Shown in pieces: positions 44,001-46,557 of a stretch of 46,557 nucleotides of DNA (position 1 is the stretch's first letter; every line of letters begins with the position of its first letter). The DNA comes from Anaerolinea sp. (GTDB taxonomy: Bacteria > Chloroflexota > Anaerolineae > Aggregatilineales > UBA2796), in NCBI GenBank assembly GCA_014879835.1, contig JACSRJ010000136.1, positions 1-46,557 of the forward strand, written 5' to 3'. Both the position numbers and the translations under genes were made by a program. Below the pieces are notes generated by a model. The model worked only from the letters and a program-made list of their open reading frames with translations. It had not been told where the DNA came from and did not search any database.

Positions 44001-44571
44001 CAGCAAGGGCGCTGGGTTTAGGCGTGCCCATCATGGGTGTTTCCGTGCGAATTGGGGGGGCGGCGCGCAGGACTTCAATCGTGCGTTTGATCCGATCTAA
44101 AGCGGTGGTAACCTTTTCGTTGAGGTCTTCAATCGAGGAGAAGCGGATCACACCCGGATGTGCGGCCAGAAGTTCCTGCTTAAACATCTCCGCCCGTTTG
44201 CGATACTTGGCGGCAGCGTCGCTCAGGGCCTCTAATTCACTGGTCGCGCCCAAGGCCGGATGATCATCGCTGATCACACACACGATCATCGGGATGCCGT
44301 GCCCGACTGCGCGTCGATACTGAAGCTCTCCCAAAGAGCGGTCTACCGAGTTGTTGAGGCGGGGCACAAATCCATAACGGTTACCAAACAGTCCCACATA
44401 ACCTTCAACTTGATCGATCTGAGCATAAGCTTCTGAAACCGCGTTTTTGCTTGCCTCAAAATCCGCAAAAACAGGGATTAAATCGAGTTTTTGCGCCGCC
44501 TCAATGACCGTCTGGCGGTGTTGTCCGAGGTCTTTGCTGGTTGCTGCAATCAGTATCCTGATCTTTTCCAT
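41071..44571 (-). CDS. DUF4062-STAND NTPase with TPR-like C-terminus
   Basis: Protein of 1166 residues. Residues 4-165 are a DUF4062-like Rossmann domain (IRILIAATSKDLGQHRQTV, YVGLFGNRYGFVP). About 170-360 is a low-complexity Pro/Thr/Glu/Ala linker. The NTPase domain begins at LLGREGALKRL (373-383); P-loop GGGGIGKT (398-405); Walker B HLLVID (476-481). The C-terminal ~500 residues are TPR-like helical repeats. Such modular proteins are linked to signalling and conflict systems, in which the repeats sense and the N-terminal domain acts. ATG 44571 is chosen because the DUF4062 strand begins right after it; its ribosome site is weak. Confidence 0.9.
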   Translation of the reverse strand: MEKIRILIAATSKDLGQHRQTVIEAAQKLDLIPVFADFEASKNAVSEAYAQIDQVEGYVGLFGNRYGFVPRLNNSVDRSLGELQYRRAVGHGIPMIVCVISDDHPALGATSELEALSDAAAKYRKRAEMFKQELLAAHPGVIRFSSIEDLNEKVTTALDRIKRTIEVLRAAPPIRTETPMMGTPKPSALAAMAESASAPVTVEAKHAPPAPTPAINTPPPPEVIPTKDETISQPLLSLYRTDPQAEGEVPLTVAETAPADAFEDTISKVETTTLETATVVPAPVEPTTTKTASNMPPVIVEVEGDNRPTDPHKFVIEAVESAESTEPTQPISPLPDMKSLLTPMGVHVANSSDTPRPPIPYIAHPYGERAALLGREGALKRLSEWMFAESYPVMVITGGGGIGKTALAWETFQYAVRAEHFAGLIWWRVHETDGGLTNFTRRALAYVNDLSPETVNQISPSDREKQLLAALKKHPHLLVIDGVERWLGAYFRSDAPFMTEFQKLTLDESIHENANRRSIDPSVKLFLGQLALCSPSKVLLASRTVARNLILLPNVQELRLEGLSVADGSALLELLGARGERVLEVVKLLGGNPHLLRLLAGHISADRGGRLDEWISAHAERLNAMGTHERRAALYDLIYRILPDSQRLVLEQLATFRFPVNFAAIHTATPFVPLPPPKMAAPRRWQSDYGELKPIWDEYQQKLRDRENAVNESLPKIVEAIRGLSRRRLARWNDANNRVDIHPMTRGEIYARLSPEHRRTAFARTRLYYERLPQETSIRDFSDLHAALEIYHILIADGQLDAASDHYRAHLGKAMRVQLASPYLTIELLRPLFPNGLTSAPALVSARDQAYFANEMALVLGYIGSTSEALALLGVTLGIFIQEDDAPSLTAALIHYAGLLRDDHKMALKIQVFEMSRDLAEALGDMETLAVAHLFLLKSYVDNGQWEPAEAAYRSFNDIPAQFRSPARQATAERIYAKMLVCQLKDPTTALTLALELANQSKSVAEQRAIYALWGESALQTGRPDAAEQFFRAALDLAPQQGGSTASYLGGLARAQAGQGKADAARASLAKGAATAAAANVFFALGDKGRAKSAALEAYRMAWADGHPYTFWWELQLAKRVLEALGVPEPELPVFDPSTLDKIPHEAGIRAFIDKLRAERSTTPRS

Positions 44572-44654
44572 AAGGTTCGTTCCGCGCCTGAGAAATGTCC
44601 CCCACACCAGTATAACAAGAAAATAACGAGACGCTTTACCAATTTTGTGTGAAA

Positions 44655-44674
44655 ATCTGTTAGAACAGATGTTG
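44655..44674. promoter_or_regulatory. Palindrome between the STAND and ubiE genes
   Basis: Perfect 16-bp palindrome ATCTGTTAGAACAGAT (44655-44670). Overlapping it, GAAC-AGAT-GTTG (44663-44674) resembles a Bacillus-type LexA box (GAAC-N4-GTTC) with one mismatch. It lies in the divergent control region. No regulator is known; site use is inferred. Confidence 0.4.
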
Positions 44675-44716
44675 ATCTGTAGGTTTCTCAAAGTTACACA
44701 AGGACGAATCCTAATC

Positions 44717-45451
44717 ATGCCCGCTGAACCCCAACCCCCGGCTGCCGAACTGAGCGGAAGTGCCCGTTCCCATGCTGTTCAGGATATTTTTGCCCGCATT
44801 GCCCCCCGTTATGATCTCATGAATCGGGTGATGACTCTGGGCATGGATCGCGCTTGGCGGCGGTTTGTGATCCAAAAAGCCAGCTTACCGCAAGGAGGAC
44901 GCCTGCTGGACATCGCCACCGGGACGGGTGACATCGCATTTGAGGCGCTGCGTCAGGTGAAAAGCGCTTCGGCCGTGGGTGCGGATTTTGTCTCGGAGAT
45001 TATGCAGGTTGGGGCACGGCGTCCAATGGGGCAGCAAGTACGCTGGACGACTGCTGATGCGCTTCATCTGCCCTTCCCAGATGCCACATTTGACGCCGTT
45101 ACTCACGGTTTTTTGGTGCGTAATGTGATCGATATCCCACGTGCGTTGGAAGAACAGTATCGAGTGCTTCGGGCCGGAGGGCATATGGTCTGCCTTGACA
45201 CCACCCCGCCCCCGGCAAACCTGCTCCGCCCTTTTTTGGTCTTTTATCTGACCCGGATTGTGCCCCTTATTGGGACGATTCTCACCGGACACCGTGACGC
45301 CTACACTTACTTACCCAACTCCACCCTCGGTTTTAAAACCCCAGAAGCTCTTGCGGATCTGATGGTCAAAGCAGGATTTGTGAATGTAGGCTTTAAGTGC
45401 TTTATGTTTAACACCATCGCGGTGCATTGGGGGGAGAAACCCCAGACCTAG
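44717..45451 (+). CDS. UbiE/MenG-type quinone methyltransferase
   Basis: SAM-dependent methyltransferase of 244 residues that methylates demethylmenaquinone or a related quinone precursor. It has the family start VQDIFARIAPRYDLMNRVMTLGMDRAWRR (21-49), SAM motif DIATGTGDIA (65-74), and EQYRVLRAGGHMVCLD. The phrase HGFLVRNVIDIPRAL replaces the more common FGLRNV, so the exact acceptor may differ. ATG 44717 has AAGGACG upstream; the frame is open from 44645 but that part looks noncoding. It is divergent from the STAND gene and convergent with the hydrolase gene. Confidence 0.88.
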   Translation: MPAEPQPPAAELSGSARSHAVQDIFARIAPRYDLMNRVMTLGMDRAWRRFVIQKASLPQGGRLLDIATGTGDIAFEALRQVKSASAVGADFVSEIMQVGARRPMGQQVRWTTADALHLPFPDATFDAVTHGFLVRNVIDIPRALEEQYRVLRAGGHMVCLDTTPPPANLLRPFLVFYLTRIVPLIGTILTGHRDAYTYLPNSTLGFKTPEALADLMVKAGFVNVGFKCFMFNTIAVHWGEKPQT

Positions 45452-45483
45452 CCGCATCGGAATCGCACCCCTGATCAGCCCTG

Positions 45484-46520
45484 TCAGTGCAGCGCCTCTC
45501 GGAGCGCTTCAAAGGCGGGGCGAGCGCTCCCATCCCCAGCTAAGATCGAAAAACCCGCCTGCTCCCCGCCTTTGTCAAGGATTCCGGGGATCATGCTGTA
45601 GTTCAGATTCCACAGGATCATCGGGCCAAGATAGTCGTAATAGGGTGGTTGTTGGGCCAGCCGAAAGGCCCGAACGATGTATTTCGCTTGTTGATCAGCG
45701 TCGATCAGGTTTTGCCAACCCACCCCAGCATCAGCCTCAGCAGGCGAACCGTCGCTGCGGATCAGACCATCATAGGTTGCCCAACCAAACTCCGTGATCC
45801 ACATTTTGCCTTGGGCGTGGTTGTTGCGGCGCATGATCTCACGGTAGTTCTCTAGGGTTTCAAGGAAGTAAAAACTGGGATGTTCAAACCAGCCCGTTAC
45901 GCCGGGGGCTGCCTGACAGCAGCGTGCTTCGGGTGGGTTTCCCCATCCGTAGGGATGGACACCCAAAACCACGTCCGATCCCAAGTTGGCTAACCCCGCG
46001 TCATATAACTGCTGAATGAATTCCCGATCCCCAATAGTGCTGCCTGTGAAGGTGACCGTTGGCGCGGGCCCAGCGGTGATGACCATGATCCGGTGATCAG
46101 GTTTGAGGACGGAACGCCCACTCATCTGCTCCTGCTGAATGATCTCGTAGGCCGCCCGGAAGTACTTAAAATACTCACTACCGCTGATGGGTTTACCTCG
46201 CCATTCACGGATTAAGTTAGGTTCATTCCACAACTCGATGGCATCAATGAATTCAGGTTTCACATCGCGCACCAAACGGCCCACAAAGGCGGCCCAATCC
46301 GCGGTATTCTCCGAAGGTCCATCCTCTACCCCGCGCACGTTTTCCGGGCGGGCCCAGTCGGGCGCGTGAGTCACGCTGAGCATGGTCTTGAGTCCCCGAA
46401 TGCTGGCACGCTGGATATTCAAGACCTGTGCTTGGTAAAACTCACTGAACACCCCCGGCTCAGGTTCGCATTGATCCCATCTGATCTGAATTTTGACCCA
46501 ACTGACGCCCAGTTCCTGAA
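45484..46520 (-). CDS. Clan GH-A-like glycoside hydrolase, 5' truncated
   Basis: TIM-barrel hydrolase fragment. Read on past the GTG at 46452, the frame stays open to the last genomic base 46520, and it adds sensible barrel sequence (QELGVSWVKIQIRWDQ), so the real start is outside the window. Likely acid/base in IELWNEPN and nucleophile glutamate in MWITEFGWAT, as in GH5/GH39-type enzymes. VHPYGWG and PMILWNLNYS also fit. Its substrate is unknown; secretion cannot be judged because the N-terminus is missing. Confidence 0.85.
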
Positions 46521-46557
46521 CTGTCTCTTATACACATCTGACGCTGCCGACGACGGA
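46521..46557. other. Sequencing adapter (Nextera) at the contig end
   Basis: CTGTCTCTTATACACATCT (46521-46539) is the mosaic-end sequence of the Tn5 transposase used for library making, and GACGCTGCCGACGA (46540-46553) is the read-1 adapter continuation. Four more bases (CGGA) follow. This is not genome sequence. Confidence 0.97.

Noticed and set aside
32041-44571. A complete defence island
   Set aside because: STAND and CHAT architectures cluster here, but housekeeping genes (moaC, moaE, transpeptidase) lie between them and no nuclease, toxin, integrase or transposase was seen.
46452-46452. GTG at 46452 as the true start of the hydrolase gene
   Set aside because: The frame stays open with barrel-like sequence to 46520, so the gene is truncated by the contig end.

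Overview
The window is a 46.5 kb contig from a fairly GC-rich bacterium, most likely a member of the Chloroflexota (Anaerolineae-like). This is inferred from gene style: many GAF/PAS sensor kinases, a UspA-GpgS fusion, a PyrF-PyrE fusion, a type 2 TrpB, LysM-L,D-transpeptidases, PadR/HAAS pairs, and multidomain kinase-STAND-TPR and CHAT proteins. No rRNA or other phylogenetic marker proves it. The last 37 bases (46521-46557) are not genomic: they match the Nextera transposase adapter read-through, so genome sequence stops at 46520 and the gene there is cut.

Layout. 0-5 kb: minus-strand group P450 > tam > recO > a GyrA-C-like pinwheel protein, with a divergent TetR gene that probably controls the P450. 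5-8.8 kb: minus-strand tRNA-Tyr, then pyrC > pyrB > pyrFE (de novo UMP synthesis). The tRNA-Tyr has a short variable region and a C1-G72 pair, both unusual for bacteria. 9-13 kb: a secreted unknown protein, TrpB2, and a convergent FAD oxidoreductase. 13-18.4 kb, minus strand: a stand-alone receiver, sensor kinase > mutL, a secreted protein and a cupin. 18.5-22.4 kb: three glycosyltransferase genes around a UspA-GpgS fusion, suggesting glucosylglycerate-type compatible solutes. 22.5-25.3 kb: a PadR-HAAS-oxidoreductase-small membrane protein run behind a promoter carrying three operator copies. 25.3-30.7 kb: a metallophosphoesterase, then a sugar-binding protein, a Cache-HAMP-GAF histidine kinase and two receivers with no transporter genes, which looks like a dedicated sensing module.

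30.9-44.6 kb is rich in signalling or conflict-type proteins. It holds a zinc-ribbon/NHL membrane protein divergent from a Ser/Thr kinase-STAND-TPR protein, an EAD-CHAT caspase-like protein upstream of moaE-moaC, a LysM-L,D-transpeptidase, and a DUF4062-STAND-TPR protein upstream of a NodU/CmcH carbamoyltransferase. 44.7 kb to the end: a UbiE/MenG methyltransferase and a truncated clan-A glycoside hydrolase.

No insertion sequence, CRISPR array, phage gene or rRNA was seen. No gene-free stretch exceeds about 300 bases. The strongest leads are the unusual tRNA-Tyr, the transporter-less SBP/kinase/receiver module, the cluster of STAND/CHAT proteins, the UspA-GpgS fusion and the triple PadR operator.
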